DNA from: Thiocapsa sp.
GTDB lineage: Bacteria > Pseudomonadota > Gammaproteobacteria > Chromatiales > Chromatiaceae
DNA length: 64,000 bases
Assembly (NCBI RefSeq): GCF_018399035.1
Contig: NZ_CP073760.1
Location: forward strand, 1,178,001 to 1,242,000
Direction of reading: 5' to 3'
The translations under genes and the position numbers were made by a program. Shown one piece after another: positions 1 through 7,816 of this stretch. The notes under the pieces were generated by a model, which was not told the DNA's origin, made no database searches, and saw only the letters and a program-made list of their open reading frames with translations. The stretch's first letter is position 1. Every line of letters starts with the position of its first letter.

Positions 1-173
1 TTGGTGGCGGCGACAATGATGTCTTCGAACACCGGGACCGGTCGATCCGGATGGGGTACCCAGAACAGGAGCCAGACATAGAAGTTGGCAGCCAACCCAC
101 CGGCACCGAGCGCGGCGAGGAAGTAGAGTGGCGAGTACTGTTCGTCCGACGCGTGCGGCGTCCGTGCTGCCAT
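1..173 (-). CDS. N-terminus of a membrane protein (runs off the window)
   Basis: Reading leftward from the ATG at 173, the frame stays open to the window edge (57 codons). A short polar start is followed by a hydrophobic stretch rich in Leu, Ala, Gly, Phe, Tyr and Trp (about residues 14-38), which looks like a first membrane helix, then a polar loop with the motif VPHPDRPVPVFED. The style recalls the start of polytopic SLAC1/TehA-like membrane proteins, but too little is visible to name it. It sits beside the redox island and may or may not belong to it. Confidence 0.55.
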   Translation of the reverse strand, partial: MAARTPHASDEQYSPLYFLAALGAGGLAANFYVWLLFWVPHPDRPVPVFEDIIVAAT

Positions 174-345
174 GACATGGCTCCTGGGTGACTACATCGT
201 AGGAGTGAGAAACTCTGGATCTCGGGCAGGTATGTAGGCCATGAGATCCATCAACCCGACCTCAGCCGGCACGCATTCAGGCCTGAGCTCAGCAGCAAGC
301 AATTGACCGCCAAGGGCGTACCACACACCCGCCATGGCGGTTTTT

Positions 346-1119
346 TCAGCGGCGCAGGGCATCCGACTCCACCTCGCGATAGGGAATCGCATCGTGCTCG
401 AGCCGTTCGCGCAGGGCATCCATCGCCGCGTCGATTCCGCCGCGCCCGCGAAAACCCAACCGAATGTGGGCATCATCGCCCAAATGAGGCAGGCTGAAGA
501 GCTTGAGTCCCGGGAACCGATCGCCGAGATCGCGCATCACGGGGATCAGGCTGCTTTCCGGAGTATCGAAAAGCTCGAACGCTCGCTCCTGCACCAGGTC
601 CGAGACACCGTAGGACCGATCCAGGACCCATTGCGCCATCGGCCAGGCCATCTGGGGAAAACCCGGCAGAAACCAGTGCCCGCGCAGCGAAAAGCCCGGG
701 ATCCGGTTGATCGGATTCGGAATCAGGTCGCACCCGGCAGGCAGATCCGCCATGAGGATACGGTTGGGATAGGCCTCCGCACCGAACTTCGCCTCGAGCA
801 GTGCTTTGGCTTCGGGATGACGCACCAGCTCCAAACCGACCGCGGTCGCGGCGCATGCGCGGGTGTGATCGTCGGGCGTCGCGCCGATCCCGCCGCACAC
901 GAAAACGGGATCGGGGCGCCCCATCGAGAAGCGCAGATGTGCGACCAACACCTCCGGGTCATCCGGGAGCAGCCAGTGCCACGCCAGCTCCTGTCCGCGC
1001 TCGCCGACCATCCTTTTGAAGGCATTCAGATGGGCATCGACACGCGTGCCCTCGAGGATCTCGTCGCCGATGACGATGAGGCCGAAGGCCGTCGGGGGGC
1101 AGCTCGGAGATGCGGACAT
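346..1119 (-). CDS. MoaB/CinA-type molybdopterin-binding domain protein
   Basis: This 257-residue protein has the MoaB/Mog/CinA N-terminal fold. It opens with a beta strand and the motif LIVIGDEIL, and has the family glycine/aspartate signature GGIGATPDDHTR at about residue 70. It lacks the C-terminal CinA deamidase half. Family members bind molybdopterin or hydrolyse nucleotide pyrophosphate bonds. Its position next to two molybdoenzyme genes suggests a cofactor role (inference). The ATG at 1119 is chosen because homology begins directly after it; the open frame continues upstream to 1398 without family-like sequence. It is transcribed leftward, away from the regulators. Confidence 0.8.
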   Translation of the reverse strand: MSASPSCPPTAFGLIVIGDEILEGTRVDAHLNAFKRMVGERGQELAWHWLLPDDPEVLVAHLRFSMGRPDPVFVCGGIGATPDDHTRACAATAVGLELVRHPEAKALLEAKFGAEAYPNRILMADLPAGCDLIPNPINRIPGFSLRGHWFLPGFPQMAWPMAQWVLDRSYGVSDLVQERAFELFDTPESSLIPVMRDLGDRFPGLKLFSLPHLGDDAHIRLGFRGRGGIDAAMDALRERLEHDAIPYREVESDALRR

Positions 1120-1162
1120 GGGGGATGGGCCCTTAGGTTGTCGATGCTTCGGCTCATCGTAG

Positions 1163-1483
1163 CATTCCAGGCCAACCCTCGGGCACTCGCTCGGGGACAG
1201 CGGCGGTCTCAAGGCGGGGGACAGCAACGCCGCCCTTGCCGATCGCGCCAACACACATCCGGACGGTTTTCCCCTCCTCGAGTACGCATGGCAGACCCTG
1301 TTCCTACACAGCCTGGCGGGGTTCGGCGACGGGCTTGCCTCCAACGTCTTCGGCATCGCCAAGCAGGACATGTTTATCGCGACCGCCTTTCCGGGCATGA
1401 CCCCGCCGCAGGTGGAAACGACCCTGGACGCGCTGTGCTCCCATGCCTATGACCTGCGGTACTCGGAGACCGAAAGCTTGTAG
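1163..1483 (+). pseudogene. Remnant coding frame of unknown family
   Basis: A 106-codon open frame with no convincing start codon reads like genuine protein, for example the stretches LLEYAWQTLFLHSLAGFGDG and GIAKQDMFIATAFPGM. A TAG at 1160-1162 closes it upstream. Its last dozen codons run antisense into the 3' end of the regulator gene, so the end is probably chance read-through. I read it as a 5'-truncated relic left by rearrangement next to the island. I do not recognise the family. Confidence 0.3.
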
Positions 1484-2814
1484 CGCTGGATCAGCCGGTA
1501 GATATTGCGTTCGCTCACACCCAGCACCTCCGCCACCTTGGCCCGGTGCCCACTCTGCTTGGCGAGCTGCAGGCGCAGGTACTCGGCCTCCAGCTGCTCT
1601 AGGGTCGGCTCGTGCTCGAAGCTCAGGGTCACCTTGACGCTGTTCTCTTCGTTGCCCGCCCCGAAGGCCAGGTGCTCCGGGCGGATGCTGCTGCTGTCCC
1701 GGGAGAGGATGATCGCCCGCTCGACCACGTTGCGTAGCTCACGAACATTGCCTGGCCAATCGTAGGCGGTGAGCCGGCGGATCGCCTCGGACGCCAGGGA
1801 CTTATTGATGCGCTTGGAGAAATTGTGGTTCTGGATGAAGTGGGTGGCGAGATAGGGGATGTCGTCGCGCCGGGACCTCAGCGGCGGGACCTCGACCACG
1901 AAGGTGCTGAGCCGGTAGTAGAGGTCGGACCGGAAGCCGCCTTGACGGCTCATGGCGGCGAGGTCCCGGTTGGTGGCGGCCACCACGCGGATGTTGGCTT
2001 GAAGGTCCTTGGTGCCGCCCAGGCGACGGAACACGCCGGTCTCCAGGACGCGTAGCAGCTTGGCCTGGATGGCGGGCTCGATCTCGCCGATCTCGTCCAG
2101 GAACAGGGTGCCCCCCTCGGCCCCCTCGATCAGGCCACGCTTCTGGCGGTCGGCGCCGGTGAAGGCGCCGCGCTCGTGGCCGAACAGCTCAGACTCGAAA
2201 AGCTTCTCCTGCAGGGTGCAGCAGTCCACAGCCACAAAGTTGCGCCCGGCCCGCTCGCTCGCCTCGTGCACCGCCCGGGCTACCAACTCCTTGCCCGAGC
2301 CGCTCTCCCCCTGGATCAGCACGTTGATGTTGCTCGGACCGACCGCGGCGATGGTCTCCTTGACCCGGAGCAGGGCCGCGCTCACGCCGATCATGAAGCT
2401 CGTCGCCCCCTCTTTGGCCTGGAGGCGGCGCCGGCAGAACTGGTGGTCGCGGCGCAGCGCCGTGTGCTCCAGGGCACGTTGCACCACCAGGGACAGTTCC
2501 TCAGGGCTTGCGGGCTTCAACAGATACTCAAAGGCCCCGGCCTTCATGGCGGCGACGGCGCTGCGCACCGAGCCGAAGGCGGTCAGCAGGATCACCGGCT
2601 GGTGCTTGACGATGTCTCCCAGGCGATCGAGGGTGTCGCCGTCAGGTAGGCGCATATCCGTGATGATGAGGTGGGGCTCGTGGCGTGCCAGGTACTCGTC
2701 CGCTTCACGCCAGGTCCCAACGTTGGTGACCTCGTGGCCCTGGCTGGCGAGTTGGTGGACCATCATGCGCCCGAGCACGGCGTCGTCCTCGATGATGAGA
2801 ATGTGCGCGCTCAT
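1447..2814 (-). CDS. Sigma-54-dependent response regulator, NtrC family
   Basis: This 455-residue transcription activator has three domains in order. The receiver (about 1-120) has the acidic pair at 10-11, the phosphorylatable Asp53 in ITDMRLPDG and the conserved Lys in LLKPAS. The AAA+ ATPase (about 140-370) has Walker A GESGSGKE and the GAFTGA loop that contacts sigma-54. The C-terminus (about 410-455) is a Fis-type helix-turn-helix. It overlaps the stop of the upstream kinase by four bases (ATGA), so the two are translationally coupled. Its likely targets are the sigma-54 promoters near 5337 and 14026, through TGAC-N5-GTCA palindromes in the intergenic DNA (inference). Confidence 0.95.
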   Translation of the reverse strand: MSAHILIIEDDAVLGRMMVHQLASQGHEVTNVGTWREADEYLARHEPHLIITDMRLPDGDTLDRLGDIVKHQPVILLTAFGSVRSAVAAMKAGAFEYLLKPASPEELSLVVQRALEHTALRRDHQFCRRRLQAKEGATSFMIGVSAALLRVKETIAAVGPSNINVLIQGESGSGKELVARAVHEASERAGRNFVAVDCCTLQEKLFESELFGHERGAFTGADRQKRGLIEGAEGGTLFLDEIGEIEPAIQAKLLRVLETGVFRRLGGTKDLQANIRVVAATNRDLAAMSRQGGFRSDLYYRLSTFVVEVPPLRSRRDDIPYLATHFIQNHNFSKRINKSLASEAIRRLTAYDWPGNVRELRNVVERAIILSRDSSSIRPEHLAFGAGNEENSVKVTLSFEHEPTLEQLEAEYLRLQLAKQSGHRAKVAEVLGVSERNIYRLIQRYKLSVSEYRRS

Positions 2815-4673
2815 GGGCTTTCCCCCGGCTCCAGGTCAGCATCCGGGAAGGTGACGGTCACCCGGCATCCCCGTCCGAGCCCGCTGTCGATACGAATGGT
2901 ACCGCCATGGCTTTCCACCAAACTCTTGGTAATGGGCAGCCCCAATCCGGTGCCGGCGCTGCCGTCCGCACGACAGCTGAAAAACGGCTCGAAGATGCGG
3001 ACCTGGTCACGGGCGTCGATCCCCACGCCGGTGTCTTCGAACCCGATCACCACCTCGCCGCTGGCGCGGGTGAAGCGCACCGCGAGCTCTCCCCCATCGG
3101 GCATCGCGTGACAGGCGTTCTGGGCCAGATTGAGTGCCATCATGCGGATCTCGCTGTCGGTGGCCAGCACACGCAGGGGCGTCGGCTGATCGGCCACAAG
3201 GCGGATGCCGACCTTGCACGACTCGGCCTCCCAGGCCAGCAGCGAAAGCGTCTCGGCCACCACCCGGTCCACCTCCACCAGCTCCTGGACGGGCGATGGC
3301 GGCACGCTGAGGTGCAGGAGGCGTTCGGTCACCTGGCTGCACTTGACCACTTCTTGATCGACCAGCGTCAGGTATTCGGTGAGCCGCTCACGGTTTGGCG
3401 GGGTCTCGGCGGCCGCGCGTTCTGCCGCATTCAGGGCCAGGCGTACGGACGATAGAGGGTTGTGGATCTCGTGGGCAACGCCCGCGGCGAGGCGACCCAG
3501 CTCGGAGAGGTGCTGCTCGTGAGAGAAGCGCACCTCCTGCTCCAGATCGCGGATGGATTCGACCACCAGGAGCTCGTCGTGGCCCTCGCGGGCGATCCGC
3601 ATGGGGGCGGCGTAGAGCTCCACGCCCAGCTTGCTTCCGTCGCTTCGGGTGTGTTGGTGGATGGTGCGCAGGGGAGTGCCGGTGCGGGCAATCTCCCGCA
3701 CGGGGCACGTGACGAGGGTCTCGGCGCAGGGGGCCTCCCGAGCATGCGTGGCGGCGTGGCACAGGGTGGGTGCCGGCGAGTCCAATGCCAGACCGAGCTG
3801 ATTGCGGTAAGTGGCGTTGGCGAGCACCACGCGGAAGTCTTGGTCGATGACCCGGATGCCGTCGGGCACGGCGTCGATCAACTGCTGGAGGAAACGCTCC
3901 TTTTGCTCGATGTCCCGGATCTTTCCCTGCAGGGAGTCCGCCATGGCGTTGAAGCCCTCCCCGAGCGAGGCAAGCTCGTCCCCCTCGGCGAGCGTCGCCC
4001 GAGCGGCCAGGTCTCCGCCGGCCAAGCGCGCGCTCACCGCCGTGAGCTGATGCACCGGCCGCAGGACGAATCGGCCCATGAACCACCAGCCGCCGGCGAG
4101 ATTGAGCAGCACGATGAGGGCGCCAGCCCCCATCAACAGCAGCGTCGTGGAGCGCGCTTGGGCGCCGATGACCTCCGCATCCAGGTCTACCAGGAGAAAA
4201 CCGTTGATCGGTCGGTCGCTTGCGGAGCCGTGGCACTCCCGGCAGGCGTCCCGGTTGGGGACCGGGTTGATGCTGCGCACCAGCGGGCGCCCGTCCGCTG
4301 CGGTAATAATCTCAGTCACCATACCGTTCAAGGGACCCGGGCCGAGAGCCAGCTGTTTGCCCACGGATGCGGGATCGGTGGCGACACGGATCAAGCCCTG
4401 GGTGGTGGCAATCATCGCCCCGTGGATCCCCGGCTGCTCCCCAAGCCGGGCGACGATGTGCTGGAGGCCGTCCAAGTCGCGCTTGAGCATGGCGTTCTCC
4501 AGGGAGATCTGGAGCAGGCGGGTGACCTGGACGTTGGCGTTTGTGCGCTCTCGGGCGATCTGATCCCGGTACAGACCAACGAATAGCACCAGGAACACCA
4601 GGGAGCTGGCGACCAGTCCGGCGGCGGTGCCCAGGGCGAATTTTGTGTTGAGGCTATGAGCCGTTCTTCTCAT
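2811..4673 (-). CDS. Sensor histidine kinase with periplasmic c-type haem motif
   Basis: This 620-residue kinase has an N-terminal membrane helix (about 12-34) and a periplasmic sensor domain with a CRECH haem-c attachment motif at residues 144-148. A second membrane helix (about 175-200) and HAMP linker follow. Next comes a PAS domain (about 265-385) with clustered Cys and His residues (CHAATHAREAPC). The C-terminal part has HisKA with the phospho-accepting His in AHEIHNPL and HATPase_c with DTGVGID and a GTGLGL lid. A covalently attached haem in the periplasm would let it sense redox state, oxygen or a small ligand (inference from the motif). It is co-transcribed with and overlaps the NtrC-type regulator, its presumed partner. 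Confidence 0.93.
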   Translation of the reverse strand: MRRTAHSLNTKFALGTAAGLVASSLVFLVLFVGLYRDQIARERTNANVQVTRLLQISLENAMLKRDLDGLQHIVARLGEQPGIHGAMIATTQGLIRVATDPASVGKQLALGPGPLNGMVTEIITAADGRPLVRSINPVPNRDACRECHGSASDRPINGFLLVDLDAEVIGAQARSTTLLLMGAGALIVLLNLAGGWWFMGRFVLRPVHQLTAVSARLAGGDLAARATLAEGDELASLGEGFNAMADSLQGKIRDIEQKERFLQQLIDAVPDGIRVIDQDFRVVLANATYRNQLGLALDSPAPTLCHAATHAREAPCAETLVTCPVREIARTGTPLRTIHQHTRSDGSKLGVELYAAPMRIAREGHDELLVVESIRDLEQEVRFSHEQHLSELGRLAAGVAHEIHNPLSSVRLALNAAERAAAETPPNRERLTEYLTLVDQEVVKCSQVTERLLHLSVPPSPVQELVEVDRVVAETLSLLAWEAESCKVGIRLVADQPTPLRVLATDSEIRMMALNLAQNACHAMPDGGELAVRFTRASGEVVIGFEDTGVGIDARDQVRIFEPFFSCRADGSAGTGLGLPITKSLVESHGGTIRIDSGLGRGCRVTVTFPDADLEPGESP

Positions 4674-4750
4674 CGTCTTGTGGCTCCGTCCGCGGACGTG
4701 GCTCTCTGCGGACTCTTATCACTGCCGACTGTATTGCATCAGGCTTGGAT

Positions 4751-4765
4751 TTGCCAAATTGTCAG
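4751..4765. promoter_or_regulatory. Imperfect activator-type palindrome
   Basis: TTGCCAAATTGTCAG matches CTGAC-N5-GTCAG at 8 of 10 fixed positions. It lies about 80 bases upstream of the kinase start, which would suit autoregulation of the two-component genes (inference). Confidence 0.3.
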
Positions 4766-5077
4766 GCCGTTGGGCGTGGCGACGATGGCTCGCTTCTGCT
4801 CTATCCCCGGGTTGATGAGCCGGCGGCCCCAACGAAGCGACCGGTCGAGGTGTGCCCCGGCGAGGTGGCTAGCCTGGTCCGGGAGGGCAGGATCTCCCTG
4901 CCCGTCGACGGCCCGGACGGGGCGCGGACCATCGCCGCGTCCTGGCTCGCCGGGGTGGAGGGCCCCTCTGGGTTTGCGCTCCCTTGACCGCCGTCGGCCC
5001 GGATTCGCGGGCCGGTGGGCCGCAGCCTCCCTTCGCCAACTCGGTCGCCCGGCACAGGGCCGCTCCGTCCCGCCGCC

Positions 5078-5092
5078 CTGACAGACAGTCAG
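5078..5092. promoter_or_regulatory. Candidate activator site, perfect CTGAC-N5-GTCAG palindrome
   Basis: CTGACAGACAGTCAG is a perfect inverted repeat about 260 bases upstream of the sigma-54 promoter match at 5337. That is a normal distance for an NtrC-type enhancer. The same palindrome recurs at 15618-15632. Confidence 0.5.
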
Positions 5093-5236
5093 GTTCCCTG
5101 CTTCACTCCGACCGATACCCGGCGGGGTGCCGGCTGGATCGGGTAAGCAGTTGATCCAGCCATTGAAGTTTCCAGCTTGTGCCCGTTTCTCAGGCATCCA
5201 TCCGACGCCCAACAGCCGACGCACCGCGTGAGTCGA

Positions 5237-5251
5237 GTGACAAACCGTCAG
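5237..5251. promoter_or_regulatory. Candidate activator site, TGAC-N5-GTCA palindrome
   Basis: GTGACAAACCGTCAG has the TGAC-N5-GTCA core and lies about 100 bases upstream of the sigma-54 promoter match. With the site at 5078 it would form a typical pair of upstream enhancer elements. Confidence 0.5.
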
Positions 5252-5336
5252 GCGGCGCCGGGGCGGGTCGCATCTCGGGGCGGGTCGCCATAACAAAAGT
5301 AATGGATTTTAATGAGAAAATTCCATTCTTTGGCGC

Positions 5337-5354
5337 CTGGCATTCCGTTTGCTG
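5337..5354 (+). promoter_or_regulatory. Sigma-54 (-24/-12) promoter
   Basis: The sequence ctggcattccgtttgctg fits TGGCAC-N5-TTGC, with GG and GC separated by exactly ten bases (GG at 5339-5340, GC at 5351-5352). Transcription would start about 12 bases downstream and read into the gene at 5530 and the redox operon. A sigma-54 activator gene is encoded divergently next door, which supports the call. Confidence 0.7.
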
Positions 5355-5529
5355 AATAGGCCGCAACCGACCGCAAACGACCCGGGACCGAACTCGCGGC
5401 GCGGACGACTGCCGGGCCGCTGGAGGGCGGATGCTACCTGAGCCGCCCGGGTAGAGCGGCCGGCCAGCCTCCGCCCGGGCTCCCGGGTCCCAATCGGCTG
5501 CATGCCCACAGCCACACGAGGACCAGGAG

Positions 5530-5832
5530 ATGACCAGCAGACTGTTGACGCTTCTCGGACTAGCCGCCGCGTGTGGCGGCTGGTCCGGCGCTTTGCTCGC
5601 CGAGGGCGGCCAGCCCATCGCCGGCCTGCAACCATCCCAGCGCCCGGAGGGCGCGCCCGTGATCCGCGAGGTACACAGGGAGCCCGATTGGTACACCCGA
5701 GCGCTCACCGGGATCAGCCAGCCCTACCCGGCCAGCCTGCGGTTCCTTGAGGACCAGGGCAACTGGTACACCCCCTTCAACCGGCCCGGCATGACCGGCC
5801 GTTACGACATCCGTGGCTGGCACGAGCAGTGA
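5530..5832 (+). CDS. Small secreted protein of unknown function
   Basis: This 100-residue protein starts with a signal peptide (MTSRLLTLLGLAAACGG..., cleavage probably near ALLAEG). The mature part is short and aromatic (Tyr, Trp, Phe), with NWYTPF and a C-terminal GMTGRYDIRG. The last segment faintly resembles the hairpin motif of the neighbouring Met-rich proteins. It is the first gene after the sigma-54 promoter, with a GAGG ribosome site about seven bases before the ATG. The family is not recognised. Its position suggests a periplasmic partner of the molybdoenzyme system. Confidence 0.7.
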   Translation: MTSRLLTLLGLAAACGGWSGALLAEGGQPIAGLQPSQRPEGAPVIREVHREPDWYTRALTGISQPYPASLRFLEDQGNWYTPFNRPGMTGRYDIRGWHEQ

Positions 5833-6020
5833 CGGGCGAGTCCCCTCAGGGAGTCTGCCTGTCGAGGAGACGGTAGAAGGAACGACCGCAGGCCCCGGCC
5901 GCCTGTCGTCGGGGAGATAAGGTCCGGCCGAGCGTGGTGAGCGCGCAGGTCCGGGCAAAATCCGGGAGGCCGCAGGGGGAGAGGCGCCGGGTCCTTCGAG
6001 AAATCACCAAGAGAGACGAC

Positions 6021-6914
6021 ATGAAGAACACACTGATGAGGTTCAAGAAAGCCGCCGTCGCTACCGTGGTCGGGCTGGCCCTGGCCGGTAGTGCGACGGC
6101 GGCTGACAGTATGGGCGGCATGTCCGGCATGTCCGGCATGTCCGGCATGGGTGGCATGGGCGGCATGTCGGGGATGTCCGGCATGGGTGGCATGGGCGGC
6201 ATGTCGGGGATGTCCGGCATGGGTGGCATGGGCGGCATGTCGGGGATGTCCGGCATGGGCGGCATGGGTGGGATGTCCGGCATGAGCGGCATGAGCGGCA
6301 TGTCCGGCTACTTCCAGATCACGCCTGACGGGCAAATCTTCTTCTATCCCGCCGGCATGTCCGGCATGTCCGGCATGGGCGGCATGTCCGGCATGTCCGG
6401 TATGGGCGGCATGTCCGGTATGGGCGGCATGTCCGGTATGGGCGGCATGTCCGGCATGGGCGGCATGTCCGGCATGTCCGGCATGGACGGTATGTCCGGC
6501 ATGGGCGGGTGGGTCTGGATGCCTTCACGTATGTTCGGCATGGGCGGCATGTCCGGTATGGGCGGCATGTCCGGTATGTCCGGTATGGGCGGCATGTCCG
6601 GCATGTCCGGTATGGGCGGCATGTCCGGCATGGGCGGCATGGGCGGCATGTCCGGTATGTCCGGTATGGGCGGCATGTCCGGCATGTCCGGTATGGGCGG
6701 CATGAGCGGTATGTCCGGCTATTTCCAGATCACGCCTGAAGGCCAGATCTTCTTCTACCCGGCGGGTATGAGCGGCATGGGCGGCATGTCGGGCATGTCC
6801 GGCATGGGCGGCATGTCCGGCATGGGCGGCATGTCCGGCATGGGCGGCATGTCGGGGATGTCGGGCATGGGCGGCATGGGCGGCATGTCCGGTTGGACGC
6901 CTCCCGCTCAATAA
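6021..6914 (+). CDS. Secreted methionine-rich Gly-Met-Ser/Gly repeat protein (copy 1)
   Basis: This protein of about 297 residues has a Sec signal peptide (MKNTLMRFKKAAVATVVGLA..., cleavage after ATAA). Almost everything after it is built from M-S-G and M-G-G triplets, so Gly recurs every third residue and Met occupies about one residue in three. The repeat is interrupted twice by the segment SGYFQITP[D/E]GQIFFYPAG (DNA 6303-6356 and 6714-6767) and once by a WVWMPSR stretch. It has no Cys or His after the signal. The ATG at 6021 is chosen over upstream in-frame starts because the signal peptide begins there. Possible roles are soft-metal binding, oxidant scavenging by Met, or structural scaffolding; none is proven. 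Compare the proteins at 11499 and 14246. Confidence 0.88.
   Translation: MKNTLMRFKKAAVATVVGLALAGSATAADSMGGMSGMSGMSGMGGMGGMSGMSGMGGMGGMSGMSGMGGMGGMSGMSGMGGMGGMSGMSGMSGMSGYFQITPDGQIFFYPAGMSGMSGMGGMSGMSGMGGMSGMGGMSGMGGMSGMGGMSGMSGMDGMSGMGGWVWMPSRMFGMGGMSGMGGMSGMSGMGGMSGMSGMGGMSGMGGMGGMSGMSGMGGMSGMSGMGGMSGMSGYFQITPEGQIFFYPAGMSGMGGMSGMSGMGGMSGMGGMSGMGGMSGMSGMGGMGGMSGWTPPAQ
6111..6893 (+). repeat. In-gene tandem triplet-codon repeat (Met-Ser/Gly-Gly)
   Basis: The DNA is a 9-base microsatellite (ATG-TCC-GGC or ATG-GGC-GGC) ordered at its 5' end into 36-base units coding for [12 protein letters not shown]. Near-identical tandem copies are expected to expand and contract by slippage or recombination. 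Confidence 0.9.
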
Positions 6915-7006
6915 GAACCCTTGGAGCGGCGACCGCCGCATCGGCACAGGGACGTGCTGGCTTTTTCCCGTCGGGGCCTTGCACCCGACCGTAGAGGATC
7001 CGCCCG

Positions 7007-7816
7007 ATGAAGAGAGCGAGTCTGTTGACCCTGATCGTACTGGTCTGGGGTACGGGTCACGCCGAATCCGCTGACCCCAACGGGGCGGGCTACGATGCGG
7101 CCCGCTGGGACCCCATTCACTTTAAGCCCGCCATTCTCGAGGCGACCGACGAACAGTGCCTGGACTGCCACCGAGAGGTGCTCGAGAGTCGCATCCGCGA
7201 GGCGTCCCCCGCAGGGCTCAAGGCGGACCAGGCATTGGCCTGGTACCAGACCCTGGATACCTATCAGGGAGATCAGGAGACCTTTCACCGCCGTCACCTG
7301 GTGAGCGACTACGCGACTCAGGTCATGAGCCTCAAGTGCAACACCTGTCATCTGGGCAACGACCCCCGCGAGGAGACCGCTATGTCCCACGCCGGCGGTG
7401 ACCCCACGCTGATCCAGCGCAAGCACGTGGAGCCGGAGGTGTGCCTCATGTGTCACGGCGGCTTCTCCTACCAGATCATGGCGGTACCGGGTCCATGGGC
7501 CGAGTACGGCGCAGCCTTCCAGGACAACTGCCTGCTGTGCCACGCGATTTTCCGCACCAACCGGCACCGGGTGAACTATCTCAAGGCCGATGCCATCGAG
7601 GCGCTCGCCAAAGAGAATAAGGACGGATGCTACGGCTGCCACGGCGGCCGCTCTTGGTACCGGATCAGCTTCCCCTATCCGCGCAACCCCTGGCCGGGCA
7701 TGGCCGAGGCGGTGCCCGACTGGGCGAAGGGGCGTCCGACCGAATCCGAAGCCCGCTTCCTGGTCGGGGTGGAAGCGACCCCGGCGGCGGACAACGTGCA
7801 GGGTAACAAGCCATGA
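7007..7816 (+). CDS. Periplasmic pentahaem cytochrome c (copy 1)
   Basis: This 269-residue protein has a signal peptide (MKRASLLTLIVLVWGTGHAES) and five CxxCH haem motifs in order: CLDCH, CNTCH, CLMCH, CLLCH and CYGCH. Extra His residues (HFKPA, FHRRH) could be distal ligands. It is not an obvious NapC/NrfH type because it has no membrane anchor. The stop overlaps the ATG of the molybdoenzyme by four bases (ATGA), so the two are translationally coupled and probably form one redox complex. The cytochrome would carry electrons to or from the molybdenum centre. A close paralogue lies at 16313-17080. Confidence 0.93.
   Translation: MKRASLLTLIVLVWGTGHAESADPNGAGYDAARWDPIHFKPAILEATDEQCLDCHREVLESRIREASPAGLKADQALAWYQTLDTYQGDQETFHRRHLVSDYATQVMSLKCNTCHLGNDPREETAMSHAGGDPTLIQRKHVEPEVCLMCHGGFSYQIMAVPGPWAEYGAAFQDNCLLCHAIFRTNRHRVNYLKADAIEALAKENKDGCYGCHGGRSWYRISFPYPRNPWPGMAEAVPDWAKGRPTESEARFLVGVEATPAADNVQGNKP

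Larger units (their letters stand above)
4674..5529. other. Long divergent intergenic region with regulatory sites
   Basis: These 856 bases separate the leftward two-component genes from the rightward redox operon. They hold three copies of a TGAC-N5-GTCA-type palindrome (one imperfect) and a sigma-54 promoter match, listed separately. A frame at 4745-4987 (+) could encode an 80-residue soluble protein or relic, but it has no ribosome binding site that I can see and I do not call it a gene. Confidence 0.6.

Noticed and set aside
4745..4987. Possible 80-residue gene in the divergent intergenic region
   Set aside because: There is no convincing ribosome site or family resemblance, and it overlaps the putative regulatory site at 4751; left as part of the spacer entry.
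5846..6703. Long antisense frames rich in Met-Pro and Pro-Ile-Pro through the Met-rich gene (also at 14086-14547)
   Set aside because: They are forced by the 9-base repeat on the opposite strand; the sense frame has a signal peptide and ribosome site and the antisense frames do not.
6111..6893. CRISPR-like array
   Set aside because: The repeats are contiguous codon triplets without spacers and lie inside a coding frame.
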